Assembly: GCA_021234155.1 (NCBI GenBank)
Contig: JAJEKV010000009.1
Location: forward strand, 8,750,546-8,814,545
Reading direction: 5' to 3'
DNA length: 64,000 bases
Source: Isoetes taiwanensis
Lineage: Eukaryota > Streptophyta > Lycopodiopsida > Isoetales > Isoetaceae
The notes under the pieces were generated by a model, which ran no database searches, was not told the DNA's origin, and worked only from the letters and a program-made list of their open reading frames with translations. Of this stretch, positions 37,000 to 47,979 are shown piece by piece. The first letter of the stretch is position 1; each line of letters starts with the position of its first letter. A program made the translations under genes and the position numbers.

Positions 37000-38850
37000 A
37001 TGTGACATATAGTCATTGGTTAATAGCCAAGGGATAGTACAATGTCGTATTGCATGTGACACCACATCATCGAATAGAAAGCTGGCATGACATATGCGAC
37101 CCCATCATAGCGACATGGTGCTAGATGTCCACCTTGTCACATGGCGGCATCGCACAATACGTTGCACTTGTCATGTTAGTAGCGACGTTGACGTGACATG
37201 GTTACGTGGCCCAGACATCGCTACCCCACGTCGTTAAATGGTTATTTTATTGTTGTGAGCATCAAGAACATTGAGCTAAAACATTGAAAAACTATCTAGG
37301 CCAATTCATCAAAATAACATTGAAGCATCCCATCATGTAAGAGACATTCAAAGCATGGATTCGTACAACAATAGTGATAAGATTATTGACTTCTATTAGT
37401 GAAAAGGGAATAAAGACAAATTTCACGTGAAATCCATGCCCACCATAGGTGGGCACTTTTACTACAACACTGACACTTTCATCCTTGAAAGTGTTATGAA
37501 GGACGTGTCTAGTGTCCATACAAGAAAGCAAAGTGATAGATCTAGACAATTTTATCTCTTTAGCAAAAATCTAGAATGAACCTATGGATTTTTATTATTT
37601 CCATTGCGCTTTTTAGTTGTACCCATCTTAGACATGTGCAATGTAAGAGCGACGTGGCCATCTTAACATGATCAAATGTCATAGATATATATACGTACTC
37701 AATGATTAGTCTTTATTAAGTTATGTATGTAGTTATATTATAAGAGGAATAGTTCATTAATAGTTATGTATGTAGTTCATTAATAGTTGACATTTTGACA
37801 TTCTATACTGATAACCAAAGAAATTATAATGATATTCACTACAATAGTGCGAGTCCTTTTCAAATTGACATATTAATAAGTCAACAAGGGTCTATCTTGT
37901 CTAGATGGATGATGGAACAGTTTTAGTTGTCGTATCCTTAAATAATGGCAAGAAGAAATAGAGAAGAAATAGGGAAAATCAACGTCACTCCTGAAAGTCT
38001 ATCTCCAAAGAAGACAAAATATTACAAAGTGATATTATTCTAATTGGCCATTTATCTGAATAGCCAAATAATGGTCTAGCTAAAGTTCATCGATCTTGAA
38101 AAAACATAAGTACATGATGGAATAGAATGGAGTAGTAAGCCAACAAAAATACGAGATTTTTGCCATGGATGAGAACATTTCTTTGGGTCAAAATCAACCT
38201 TTCGACAGGTCCCTCCCTCGCATTTTTTAAGGTTCCTCTAAACTCTTTTGAGGATTCTAGATTTCTCAAGATTCCATTAATTATCCAATATTCCCATTCA
38301 GCATCAGGAGCAAATACAGAGGACCAAAATATATAGGTATCTCTAGTAGAATTGGTGATTTTCTCATGCTCAAAGACCGGCGCCATCAATTTCTAGACTT
38401 AAAAAGGTTCCTCATAAAAGGGAAAGTGTTGGGAACACAATAAAAGGGAAAGTGTTAGTCCTGTGTAGCCAGGCACAGGACTATTCCTGAATTCCACGCA
38501 GGACAGAGGCAAGAGACCAGCTCAAGCGTCAGGTAGCAAACCCATGCTCCCGCCAAAAACCATGAAGAAGTCCACGCCCCCGTCAAAAAAAAAGAGCCAG
38601 GCAAGACAAATGACAGCCTCCGGGGAGTTCAGCCTTAAATTAGCAGGATTCCAGACACTAATGATGGCACTGCAAGATTCCCTTAAATCATGCATATGAT
38701 CCAGGAGTTGGTGACCAAGATCTGCCATCTATCTATTTTGGGGCCCAAGACCATTGTACTATATATATACAAGAAATTTAATGCGTCCTACAGTGCATGT
38801 CCGAGTTTTAGCATGTCCTTATGCTGCAAGTTCTTGTCGTGCCCTACATT
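37000..38850. other. Intergenic; one possible element relic
   Basis: Mostly AT-rich without genes. The minus-strand stretch 38728-38450 (HDLRESCSAIISVWNPANLR) looks protein-like but is unassigned. It lies beside a small duplication of AATAAAAGGGAAAGTGTT at 38412-38460. Confidence 0.3.
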
Positions 38851-38854
38851 CTAA

Positions 38855-39545
38855 AAGAATCTTTTAAGAATACTCTAAATTCATAGATTCTCTAAGATTC
38901 TACCAAGGTTCTCTTGGAGGTTTCGTGGAGATTCCTCTAAATTTTGTAAGATTCCCTCTAGATTCCATTAGATTTCCATAGATCCTCCAAGATTCTATGA
39001 AGATCCCCCTAGATCCCCTTAGATTCCCTTAGATCCCTTTAAAGATTCCCCTAGATACTCTATAAAGATTCCCCTAGATACCCCTAGATTCTATAAAGAT
39101 TCCCCTAGATACTCTAAGATTTCATCAACATTTTTTTAGATTCCCTTAGATTTTATGAAGATTCCCTTAAATCCCCAAGATTTTAAGAGATTCCCTTAGG
39201 CTTGTAAATATTTTCCTAGATTCTCTTACATTTATAAGATTTTCTTAGATTCTATTAGATTCTTCTGGATTCCTTTACATTCTAGAACTTTTTAGAACAT
39301 TCTAGGACTTTCTAGAACATTCTAAGACTTTCAATATATTCTAGAACTTTCTGGAAGTATTTCTCTAGATTTCCTTACATTCCCGTAGATTCCCCTACAT
39401 TCTAGAACATTCTTAAAAGTTATTAGAACAATTTGGAACTTTCTGGAAGAATTTTCTTAGATCCCCCCTAGATTCTCTTATGTTCTAGAACTTTCTAGAA
39501 CTTTCTAGAGCCTTCCAGAACATTCTAGAACTTTCTTGAACTAGC
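38855..39545 (-). repeat. AGATTCC/TTCTAGAAC minisatellite
   Basis: Irregular tandem array of AGATTCCC-CTAGATTC units, changing near 39280 to TTCTAGAACTTTC units. The first part is the reverse orientation of the array at 18760-19815. Confidence 0.8.
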
Positions 39546-39624
39546 TAGAATGTTATAGTCTATTTTATCTTAATGGGAAAATTACCCTTAAGTAGATTTG
39601 AAACATAAATTGTTCATAGAATTA

Positions 39625-39692
39625 ATGCTTGGTCTAGTGGTTAGAATGCGGGGTTGGAGGGTCAATGGCCAGGGTTCGAATCACCCACACAA
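39625..39692 (+). repeat. tRNA-derived SINE head
   Basis: TGGTCTAGTGG fits the RNA polymerase III A box and GGTTCGAATCA the B box (one mismatch), about 35 bp apart, as in a tRNA. The flanks cannot form an acceptor stem, so it is not a functional tRNA gene. The 3' body and tail are not clearly bounded. Confidence 0.55.
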
Positions 39693-39719
39693 CATAAAAA
39701 CTTTAAAAGGAATGAGCAT

Positions 39720-40190
39720 TCAACTTGGGCCATAGGATCTTGGACCCGATCAAGGGTCGAGATCTCACCACGTGACAATAATTAAAGCAACATGAGCCAT
39801 AGGATCTATTACATATAATTCCCAAAGTCATGTGCACCGTAGGATGTGTGCCAAGCCACGTGAGCCGTAAGATCTCGGATCGACGATCAGGATCGGATCA
39901 ACCTAGACCGTAGAATCGATTCTATTACATATAATTCCCAAAGTCATGTGCACCGTAGGATGTGTCCCAAAGCAACGTGAGCCGTAGGATCTCGGACGGA
40001 CGATCAGGACCCAAAGCAACGTGAGCCGTAGGATCTCGGACCGACGATCAGGATCAGATCAACCTGGACCGTAGGATCGCTTACATATAATCGGACACAA
40101 ACTCCCAAGCCATTTGGGCCGTAGGATACGTCCCAAAGCCACGTGAGCCGTAGGATCTCGGATCAACGGCCGGATTCAGGAGGACAAACA
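39720..40190 (+). repeat. Tandem GTAGGATCTCGGA repeat
   Basis: At least four diverged copies of a 50-120 bp unit containing CGTGAGCCGTAGGATCTCGG and ACGATCAGGA. CCGTAGGAT alone recurs about nine times. It lies between the SINE head and an LTR end and may be LTR or SINE body sequence. Confidence 0.7.
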
Positions 40191-40199
40191 TAAGAACAT

Positions 40200-40517
40200 A
40201 TATATGTTATATATATAATATAATATATATATCAGTAGAGATAGATCTCGAGTTTTTAGATGAGATTTAGTGTTGTCTCATTTCACTCCTCTCGCTTGAC
40301 GAGAGTTCATGTACTTTTGTTGATCTTCAAGGAGCCTTATCTTGGCATATTGTCTCTCTAAGTTTCTGTTTGTTCCCTTCTTTCTTTTTTGATCTCTTTG
40401 CATAATCCCGCGTGACACTCTGCTAGGATTTGCCTGCTTGATCCAAGGGTCCTGACAGAGGGCTGTCTTGCAGATGATCCCGAACCCAAACCCTAAACAC
40501 TGGCGCCGTTGCTGGGT
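40200..40517 (+). mobile_element. 3' part of an LTR and tRNA-Asp type PBS
   Basis: TGGCGCCGTTGCTGGGT (40501-40517) is the tRNA-Asp type primer-binding site known from plant Ty3/gypsy elements. A TATA-rich stretch at 40200-40235 and the sequence up to 40499 would be the LTR. Its left end is not determinable. Confidence 0.65.
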
Positions 40518-40568
40518 CTTAGTTCTTTTTTCCCCTTTTGAAGATGTCTGCTTGTATCTATACTTAGG

Positions 40569-41030
40569 ATGAGTTTCTCATCTTAACTCCGGTTCGATTG
40601 GATTGCCATCAGCGCATTGAAGCTGCTCGCGACATGTATGATGCTGATTATGACACTGAAGGTGGCTGTGTTTGCTCGCGTACTCAATCTGCACCACCTA
40701 CTCCTCGTGCTTGCTCTCGGTCGGGGTCTCCCCCACCTTGCAAATAATGTTTTCAACCAAAGTCGCCTCATCACACTCCTGTGCATCAAACTCCTCATTA
40801 TTTTCAAATGCCGGACAACACTTATATCCACATTCCCTCTGGACCAACACCGTTGCCTTCCCAGCCATCTTCTCCACAGCATGGTATGGGCTAATCTCAC
40901 GTTTCTTTTGGTCCCCCTCATGTTCAAGAATTTCAGTCCTCTCCATCTTTTCAACCTCTTGTTCAAGTCTACAATATTTATGGTCTCAAACTGAGTGAGG
41001 ATGGCACCCATGGCATATTACGATGATAAC
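40569..41030 (+). pseudogene. Gag-like N-terminal fragment
   Basis: Downstream of the tRNA-Asp PBS, the + strand reads LTPVRLDCHQRIEAARDMYD and CSRTQSAPPTPRACSRSGSP, with stops at intervals, then a proline/serine/histidine-rich stretch. Position right after the PBS suggests gag. It is cut at about 41030 by another LTR. The 142-codon minus-strand ORF over the same DNA is taken as a shadow. Confidence 0.4.
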
Positions 41031-41035
41031 GAGCT

Positions 41036-41587
41036 ATAAATGTGATACGAGCGCAATTAAGAACACTGAAACAATCAATAGAAATCTGGAATAATCACTC
41101 CAATCTTTAGGAGTTGGCTTGCCTCCCAACCGAGCTCAGGTTCTTTAGCAAGAATCCGTTATCTTGCAAGTCAACAGTTAAACAAAAGCTTCCCTACAAA
41201 AGATAAGTTCAGGCTGGAATATGCAATAGACCAACCAAGAGGTTGGCCTTATTTTTGAATAAGAACTGCATTTTCTTTTATAAGGAACAACCATCGTCCC
41301 TTTTTCTGTGATCTTCCTTTTTAGCTGTAAATAGATACGGAAAAAGGTAGCTAAGAATAGATAGGATGGATTCGGCTATGTTTAAGTGGAAGTCGGCCTT
41401 TTGTTTGATCAGATCATCCCTTTTCTCCACAGTTCCGAAAATCCGGAATCCTCTCAGATGCAATTCGGCTGTAACAGGTTGACGACCCGTTATCAGCCAG
41501 TTTATTAGTTTTAATAAAAATAATGGTTTCTTTGCTTAGTTCATTTTTTTTTTCCTTTTCCAAGATTGGTGCATGGAAGTTGTTCCC
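41036..41587 (-). repeat. LTR copy in reverse orientation
   Basis: The reverse complement matches the LTR at 43350-43912: the start GGGAACAACTTCCATGCACC, a long central block with GAATTGCATCTGAGAGGATTC, and the end (TCTTAATTGyGyTCGTATCA). The middle of the two copies differs after AATAAGGCC. With its partner it makes an inverted pair. Confidence 0.7.
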
Positions 41588-41796
41588 TATATTCGCAAGG
41601 TAATCTAAGCCTGAATATGTTGAGCCTGAGCCGCTCCCCCAAGCTGGCGTTAAGCCGTAACAATCCTTCCCTTCCCGAGATTAAACGTCCGCGTTAATCT
41701 CGAGGAAAAAAAGGATTGTTACGGCTTAACGCTGGCTTGGGGGAGCGGCTCAGGCTCAACATATTCAGGCTTAGATTACCTTGCGAATATAGGAAG
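41585..41796. repeat. ~210-bp near-perfect hairpin (foldback)
   Basis: Left arm from TCCCTATATTCGCAAGG and right arm ending CCTTGCGAATATAGGA match over ~85 bp with only a few differences. The ~40-bp loop contains a second small stem CGAGATTAA...TTAATCTCG. The arms also contain GCGTTAAGCCGTAACAATCC. The near identity of the arms implies a recent origin or gene-conversion upkeep. Its right edge abuts the (GGAA)n tail of a LINE. Confidence 0.9.
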
Positions 41797-42620
41797 GAAG
41801 GAAGGAATTTTTAACGTCCACGGAACCCAATCGGGTTATGGGACCAGAATAAACAAAGGGGGCATAAGCCCTAACAGAACAGAGGGCCGAAGCCCAAAAA
41901 ACAGAACATGGGGTCTAAGTACCGTTACAACACATAAATAAAGGAGACTGAAACAACCCAAAAAAAAAAAAAAAAAAAAAAAAAAGTGGAGCCCGTGACT
42001 ATGCCAAAACTGTCCAGGGATCAGCCGCCCACTGATATGATAGCCTGGCCTCCCCTATACACTGCCCATTTCCATTGTAGGCGAGCCTCGCGCACTCGAC
42101 ATAGCTCTTCTTTCCGCCTGCAAAGCTGTGCTGGGGTCAAATCTTCCTGAACAGAGAAGGTGGTTCCCTTCAAATGATTGCCATGCCGTAAGATGTGCAG
42201 CCTGGAAAGAGCATCTTGAAAGCAGACCAAGAGATGACCAAAAAGCGGTCGGGCCATCTTTGCTCAACCCGGCCGGGCGAAAAGGATGCCGTCGGCAGGT
42301 ATTTGCATCACCTGACTGAAAAAAGAGGCAGCCTCATCTGTAGCAGGCGAGTTACCCATCTCCTTCAGACCTACAATACGCAAGGTCAGGGTCGATGCAT
42401 GTTCTGTGGCCCTACCAAACTCAGAAGGCGGCACCTCGGCATGGGCAGTGGGCAACAAATCCTCAAGCGGAGGCTGTGCGGGCATTGAGACCGGTTCATC
42501 AGTCCCAGGCATAGCATCGGCCGCAGGCATAGCACTCACATGGTCAGGCGAGGGCCCTGTGCTAGACACTGGTGAAACATTATTGTGACTGGCTGAGTTG
42601 TGCCCCGCAGACTGTAGCAA
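41797..42620 (-). pseudogene. LINE ORF1 fragment joined to LINE 3' UTR
   Basis: Minus strand 42620-42264 is a Pro/Ala-rich N-terminus ending RIVGLKEMGNSPATDEAASF. After a frame change, 42257-42021 reads HGNHLKGTTFSVQEDLTPAQ and RRKEELCRVREARLQWKW, matching the RRM/C-terminal pattern of L1-type ORF1 proteins (nucleic-acid binding). The 3' end (41800-41850) has the shared GGGTTCCGTGGACGTT and (TTCC)n tail, so ORF2 has been lost: either an internally deleted LINE or a non-autonomous derivative. A 25-base A run at about 41959-41984 separates the two parts. Confidence 0.65.
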
Positions 42621-43349
42621 TAACTCAAGAAGTTGTACCTAGCCTTCTAGTGGCAACTGAGCAGATGTCTCTGTGAGAGTAACGGTAGAGCGGACCGTGT
42701 GGATCCTGGCTAGTGGATCCGGACACTAGAGCTGAGCATCAATCCTGTCCAAGGCCGCAGCTAAAGATGCACTAGAAAGATGGGTCAGGATGGGATGCTG
42801 GAGTCTAAAGAAGGGGGCTGCCTAAAGGTATGGCTCAATTGTGGGGTCATAGGGTTTGTCAAAGCCTGACGCAGGTACCTGAATCAGGTTCTTTGATTTG
42901 CGGGTCTCCCTAGCCATGCGCTTAATCTTTCGTGTCATGCTGACGCTTTACTAGGCCGTAACTGAGGAAGAACAAACACTTGGGGAGCACAGACCAAGGT
43001 AAATGAAAGAACACCAGAAACCAACAAAGATGAGCAAGAACGATAATTGGAGGACTAGACACAGATGAAATTGGGCCGTTGATGCATGAGCTAGAATTGC
43101 CAGGCCAAATTGAATCAAGGGATGTACTGCCACAGAAAAGGAACCTGTATGAACTGACCTGATGCAAACCTAGCGGATCAAACTCAGGGCAAAAATCAAG
43201 CTGGCGGATGCTGCTGTTGCCGGAACCTTGCTGAAGACCGGAGCTGGGCTGGAGATTAAGGGTTATGCTTCTCCTGCTACTTGAAAGGGTGGCGCCGAAG
43301 CGCCTAGATGTTGAGGCAGTGGCGATGGCGGTGGAGGGGAAGTAAACTC
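42620..43349. other. Sequence between LINE ORF1 fragment and LTR
   Basis: Probably 5' sequence of the same LINE copy on the minus strand; no motif supports a separate gene. Confidence 0.35.
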
Positions 43350-43912
43350 ACCGGGAACAACTTCCATGCACCTATCTTGAATAAACAAATAAATGAACTA
43401 TGCAAAGAAACCATTATTTTTATTAAAAATTATAAACTGGCTGATAACGGATCGTCGACCTGTTACAGCCGAATTGCATCTGAGAGGATTCCGGATTTTC
43501 AGAATTGTGGAGAAAAGGGACGATCTGATCAAACAAAAGGCCGACTTCCGCTTAAACATAGCCGAATCCATCCTATCTATTCTTAGCTACCCTTTCCATA
43601 TCTATTTACAGCTAAAAGAGAAGATCACAGAAAAAGGGACGATGGTTGTTCCTTATAAAAGAAAACGCAGTTCTTATTCAAAAATAAGGCCTTAATGCTC
43701 CATTATTAGAGCGTTTTCCATTCCTTCCATTGAACCTGGTCCTATGCTCATCATGGCCTCTTTAATTTTTCTTGTTTCTTCTATTTTCAAAATTTTCACA
43801 CTTTAGTTTTTTCTGTTCTCGAGAAGGCACTCCTTCCCAAATAACTAGTTTACGGGTCTTGGGATTTAATTTCCATTCTGCAGCTCCTGCTTTCTTAATT
43901 GTGTTCGTATCA
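43350..43912 (+). mobile_element. 5' LTR of the Ty3/gypsy element
   Basis: Directly precedes the tRNA-Met PBS at 43917. Contains a TATA-like CCTTATAAAAG at about 43651. An inverted copy lies at 41036-41587. The left boundary is inferred from where the two copies stop matching. Confidence 0.65.
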
Positions 43913-43916
43913 AATT

Positions 43917-43928
43917 TGGTATCAGAGC
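43917..43928 (+). other. Primer-binding site, tRNA-Met type
   Basis: TGGTATCAGAGC follows an LTR end and precedes gag by 23 bp, the standard arrangement. Confidence 0.8.
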
Positions 43929-43951
43929 CAGCCTTTCCTAGAATATGTGAT

Positions 43952-44990
43952 GATGGCTCATCGTTTTAATATTTCTGAAGAACAGTACCAGCAAGCATTA
44001 AGAACTACTGTCTTCGTTGCTACTCAGATAGCGCTGCCACCACCTACATCTCCAGAGGATTATCAGCATAAACTAGAGCAGATCGGTCTACTTTACGGTT
44101 TTCTACCCAGTAATGTTCAGCCACCGCCATTACCCATAGATCCTCCACCTGCAAATCCACCACCACCTGAAAATCCCCCACCAATTAATGCCAATCTAAT
44201 GCTACGATGGCTACAGAAATTGCTAAAAAGGATAAGGGCCCTAAATGGTTAGAAACGGTGGACTTACTATACTTTACCGGCGGAGTAGCTGTTAAGCCGA
44301 TGCAGGTGATAAGTTTTCTGGGAATTTGGGAGAAGTTCTCCGAGAGAGTTGACGCGACTGAACAAGAAAAACTGCAAGCCATGGACACTTATCTGGATGA
44401 ACAAGCACAAGTTTGGTGGTAAGGTCGTAGATTGATGCATCCCGAGGTTAATTCTTGGGCAGTATTCCGTAGTGCATTCGAAGCCCATTACTTGCCTGCA
44501 AATTATCATAGGATACTGCAAAAAAATGGGATCTTGTCAAGTAGGATGACGGAGAAACTGTGTCCGATTATTATATGAAATTCAGTCATTTGGGTTCACA
44601 AGTTAGAAACTTGGGTGAAAACGAACTTTTACGAAAGTTTGTGAATGGGTTAAAAGAAGAAATATTTGCAGAGCTGGATCTTATTGAACCAGTCAATATG
44701 GAAGATGCAATTAAGAAAGCAGGAGCTGCAGAACGGAAATTAAATCCCAAGACCCGTAAACTAGTTATTTGGGACGGAACGCCTTCTCATGAACAGAAAA
44801 GACCGAAGCGTGAAAAATTTGAAAATAGAAGAGACAAGAAAAATAAAAGAGGTCGTGATGAGTGTAGGAGCAGGTTCAATGGAAGGAATGGAAAACGCTC
44901 TAATAATGGACAGAAGGCCAAATAGGAACAGAGTAAAGGGCCAAAGACTGGATGCTATCTTTGGGGAGGACCACATTATCAGTCTAACTG
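43952..44990 (+). pseudogene. Ty3/gypsy Gag, frameshifted
   Basis: From ATG 43952 (MAHRFNISEEQYQQALR), with a proline-rich stretch (PPPLPIDPPPANPPPPENPP), a frame change near 44200, then the capsid-type block KFSERVDATEQEKLQAMDTY and EAHYLPANY. Another shift near 44530 leads to FSHLGSQVRNLGENELLRKF and a very basic tail (KRPKREKFENRRDKKNKRGR). A degraded zinc knuckle (CYLWGGPHYQSNCP) lies near 44955. Gag packages the element RNA; here at least two frameshifts and a TAA/TAG block it. Confidence 0.8.
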
Positions 44991-45084
44991 TCCAAAGAAT
45001 ACAGCTTCAGTAGATAAGAATGTAAAGAAAGTACAGTTCAAAGAATCGCCGCCCAGAGAAAGGCAGGTTGCTCAATCCCATCAC

Positions 45085-45519
45085 GTGGAGGATATACCAG
45101 AAACTTCTAGAGACGGGGAAGAAAGAAATAAAGGAAAGACTGCGGCTATTGAGCAAGAAAAAGGGAGACTGCAAATTGCTTACCTAAAGAATTTGTCGAG
45201 AGCCGATACAGGATCTCCAGAAACATGGTTGTTTAAAATGAAAGGTTCAGTAAAAGGTCAAGATGTGACTGTTTTACTTCACGATGGATCAACACATGAT
45301 TTTATCTCGCAGGACTTTGTGTACAAATTAGGACTACCTATTTGTGATCTGCAAACTAAAATCACTGTTGTGCAAGGTTCGAAGGGCCCCAGGAATCAGT
45401 GTGACAAATATATGATAGCCCCTATCCAAATACAGCAGTACTCGGAAGAAAGAGTTTTGATTATGGCCCCCTTTATCCATGGATGTGATATTGGGAATTG
45501 GATGGCGAGAATAATTTGA
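45085..45519 (+). pseudogene. Ty3/gypsy protease domain, active site altered
   Basis: The stretch VTVLLHDGSTHDFISQDF is the aspartic protease core, in which the usual D-S-G is changed to H-D-G. The domain ends before the hAT MITE inserted at 45556. The protease would normally process the Gag-Pol polyprotein. Confidence 0.7.
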
Positions 45520-45555
45520 TGCCCGACCTAATTATCGTGAAAAGTCAGTGACTAT

Positions 45556-46223
45556 CAGGGATAGGTTCTATACGTACAAAATTAAAATTTCTGACGTATA
45601 AAGTTAAAAAATACGTATTTTTTAATAAAATAATGTATTTAACGATAAAATACCTCGCCGGAAAAAAAATCTTGGCGTCTGCAAACCTTCGTGAAAGCGT
45701 CGACGCTGAAAATTTTTCGCGTCGCCGGGGCCAGAAAGAATCGCGGGGCGAAGGAAGGAAGGCGCGACATTCGCGTGACGCTGAAAGCTTCGTGGATAGC
45801 GTGCGAAAATTTTTCGCGTACGCTTATCCAGTCCATTTCGCGTGACGCCAAAAGTAGCCGTGTTCAAAAAAAAAAAAAAAAAAATACGGCAAAAAAAACG
45901 GACAAAAAAAATTCCGTCGGAAGATTTTGCCGACGCGAAAACAACTAAATCGCGTCACGCCAAAAGTCCGTCTGACGCCGTGGCGTTGTTTTCGCGTGCA
46001 CGCGAAAAATTTTTGGTTTTCGCTGCACGCTGTTTCGAAGGTTTTCGCGACGCTGAAAAATTTTCAGCGACGCTGATATAGTTGTTTTCACGTACGCGAA
46101 AATCTTCCGACGCCGGAATTGTTTTTTGCCGTATTTTTTGCATTTTATACGGCAAATTTGTGCCGTATCATACAATTCATACGTATTCCGTATAAAACGT
46201 ACAGCGTATTGAACCTATCCCTG
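45556..46223. mobile_element. hAT-type MITE, 668 bp
   Basis: Same ends as the 446-bp copy at 15042 (CAGGGATAGGTTC ... GAACCTATCCCTG), flanked by GTGACTAT at 45548-45555 and 46224-46231. The interior has many CGCGTACGCG-like palindromes and GCGACGCTGAAAA words. The ORFs inside are repeat artefacts. It split the Ty3/gypsy pol ORF between protease and reverse transcriptase. Confidence 0.92.
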
Positions 46224-46231
46224 GTGACTAT

Positions 46232-47978
46232 AACTGTTGAAGGTCAACCTTTGAAGCTGCACTCAGATTCAACATCTCAAGTTGAATCCTTGTTGACATA
46301 TTCGGAAGCTAAGAGGTTAATACAAAGTGAAGCAGAGTCATACTTCATTTACTTAAGGAACTCAGATCCACAGCCACAAGTGGCCCCTGAATTGCACAAT
46401 TTTCTCAGGCAATTTGATGATCTCTTCAAAGATGAGGAAACTCTAGATTTATCTTCTCATCGTCCCGAAGATCATACAATACAATTGCAAGAAAACGCAA
46501 AATCTCCAAACATGGCACCTTACCGAGTCAGTCATTTTGAAAAATTAGAGCTTGAAAGACAGATAACAGAGATGTTAGACCGTCAGTTAATACGGCCTAG
46601 TTGTTCACCTTTTGGCGCACCAGTCATTCTGATCAAAAAGAAAGATAAAGGATATAGAATGTGCGTAGACTATAGAGCTCTCAACAAGCTGACTATTAAG
46701 GATAAGTTTCCAGTACCCAGAGCTGATGATTTATTTGATGAGTTACGAGGTGCGTGCATCTTTACCTAGATTTGAAATCAGGATATCATCAGATCCGAAT
46801 CAAGAATGAGGACATTGATAAGACAACATTCAGAATAACTTTTGGATATTATGAGTTCCGTGTGATGCCTTTTGGACTGACCAATGCTTCAGCAACATTC
46901 TGCCGACTCATGGATAGCACTAATATTAGGGAAAAGTGTTGTAGTCTTCTTTGACGGTATGCTTATATATAGCAGAACTATTGAGGAGCACAAACAACAT
47001 CTTCAACAGGTTTTTGATCTTCTGAGGCAGAATAAGTTGTTTGTTAATGAGTCCAAAAGTAGATTCTTTATGCAAGAAGTTGGTTATTTGGGTCATATTA
47101 TATCCAAAGAAGGCATTCGGATGGATCCCGAAAAGATTAGGGTTATTATTGTCTGGCCTCGACCTGAAAACCTCAAGGATCTACGTTCTTTTGTGTAGTT
47201 ATGCAGTTACTACCGAAGATTTGTGAAGGATTTTGCAAAAGTAACTCTTCCTCTTAGTAGGTTTTTAAAAAAGGATACACCCTTTATTTGGAATCAAGAA
47301 GCCGAGGAAGCTTTTCAAATCCTAAAAGAGAAAATGGCAACTGAACCCGTATTAGTACTGCCTGATTGGGACAAGCCTTTTATAGTATGTTTTGATGGCA
47401 GTGGAAATGCAATTGGTGCAGTACTTATGCAAGATGGACATCCATTAGCTTATGTCAGTCGAATGCTCAAACCATTGGAGCAAAAGTATAGTACTTATGA
47501 AAAGGAATTGATTGCCTTGGTTCATGCACTTAAAAAGTGGAGACATTATCTTATAGGATCAAAGTTTGTGGCTCGTTTTAATCAGCACAGTTTGAAACAT
47601 ATACAAACACATGATATTATCAATGTGTGACAATTAAAGCTCATTGACACTATAAAGAACTTTGAAGGGTTGCAACTTGAATATAAACCTGGAAAAGAGA
47701 ATCAGGTTGCCGATGCACTAAGCCGAGTAAATATTCAAGCCATATCCATAACAGAAATTGTTGATTTAGAACCAATGAAAATGGAATATGTGAACGACCC
47801 CTCCTTTGCTATTCCGTATGCAAAGATAGGAAAGGATGGTAGAGATTCTTTGGCAGAATACAGAATTCATAATGGGTTATTATTCTACAGGAACCGTACT
47901 TGTGTTACACAAGCATTCAGGTTGAAAGTGATACAGGAACGCCATGAACCTCCATACTCCGTAACAAAATGGATATAA
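46232..47978 (+). pseudogene. Ty3/gypsy reverse transcriptase and RNase H, inactive, integrase missing
   Basis: RT blocks in order: [63 protein letters not shown], then FFDGMLIYS where YxDDxLIYS is expected, so the second catalytic aspartate is lost. The connection (GYLGHIISKEGI) and RNase H (DGSGNAIGAVLMQDGHPLAY, YEKELIALVHALKKWRHYL, NQVADALSR) follow. Frame changes near 46760 and 46930 and stops at 47198 and 47628 interrupt it. The sequence ends at about 47978 in the region before integrase (LKVIQERHEPPYS), so integrase and 3' LTR are absent. Confidence 0.88.
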
Positions 47979-47979
47979 T

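Noticed and set aside
39625-39692. Functional tRNA gene
   Set aside because: A and B boxes are present but no acceptor or anticodon stem can be drawn; a SINE head fits better.
40583-41011. 142-codon minus-strand ORF as a gene
   Set aside because: It overlaps a gag-like reading on + that sits correctly after a tRNA-Asp PBS, and its composition (W/R-rich) looks like an antisense shadow.
45691-46175. ORFs within the 668-bp MITE
   Set aside because: They arise from CGCG/GAAAA palindromic repeats in all frames; no domain and no matching ORF in the 446-bp copy.
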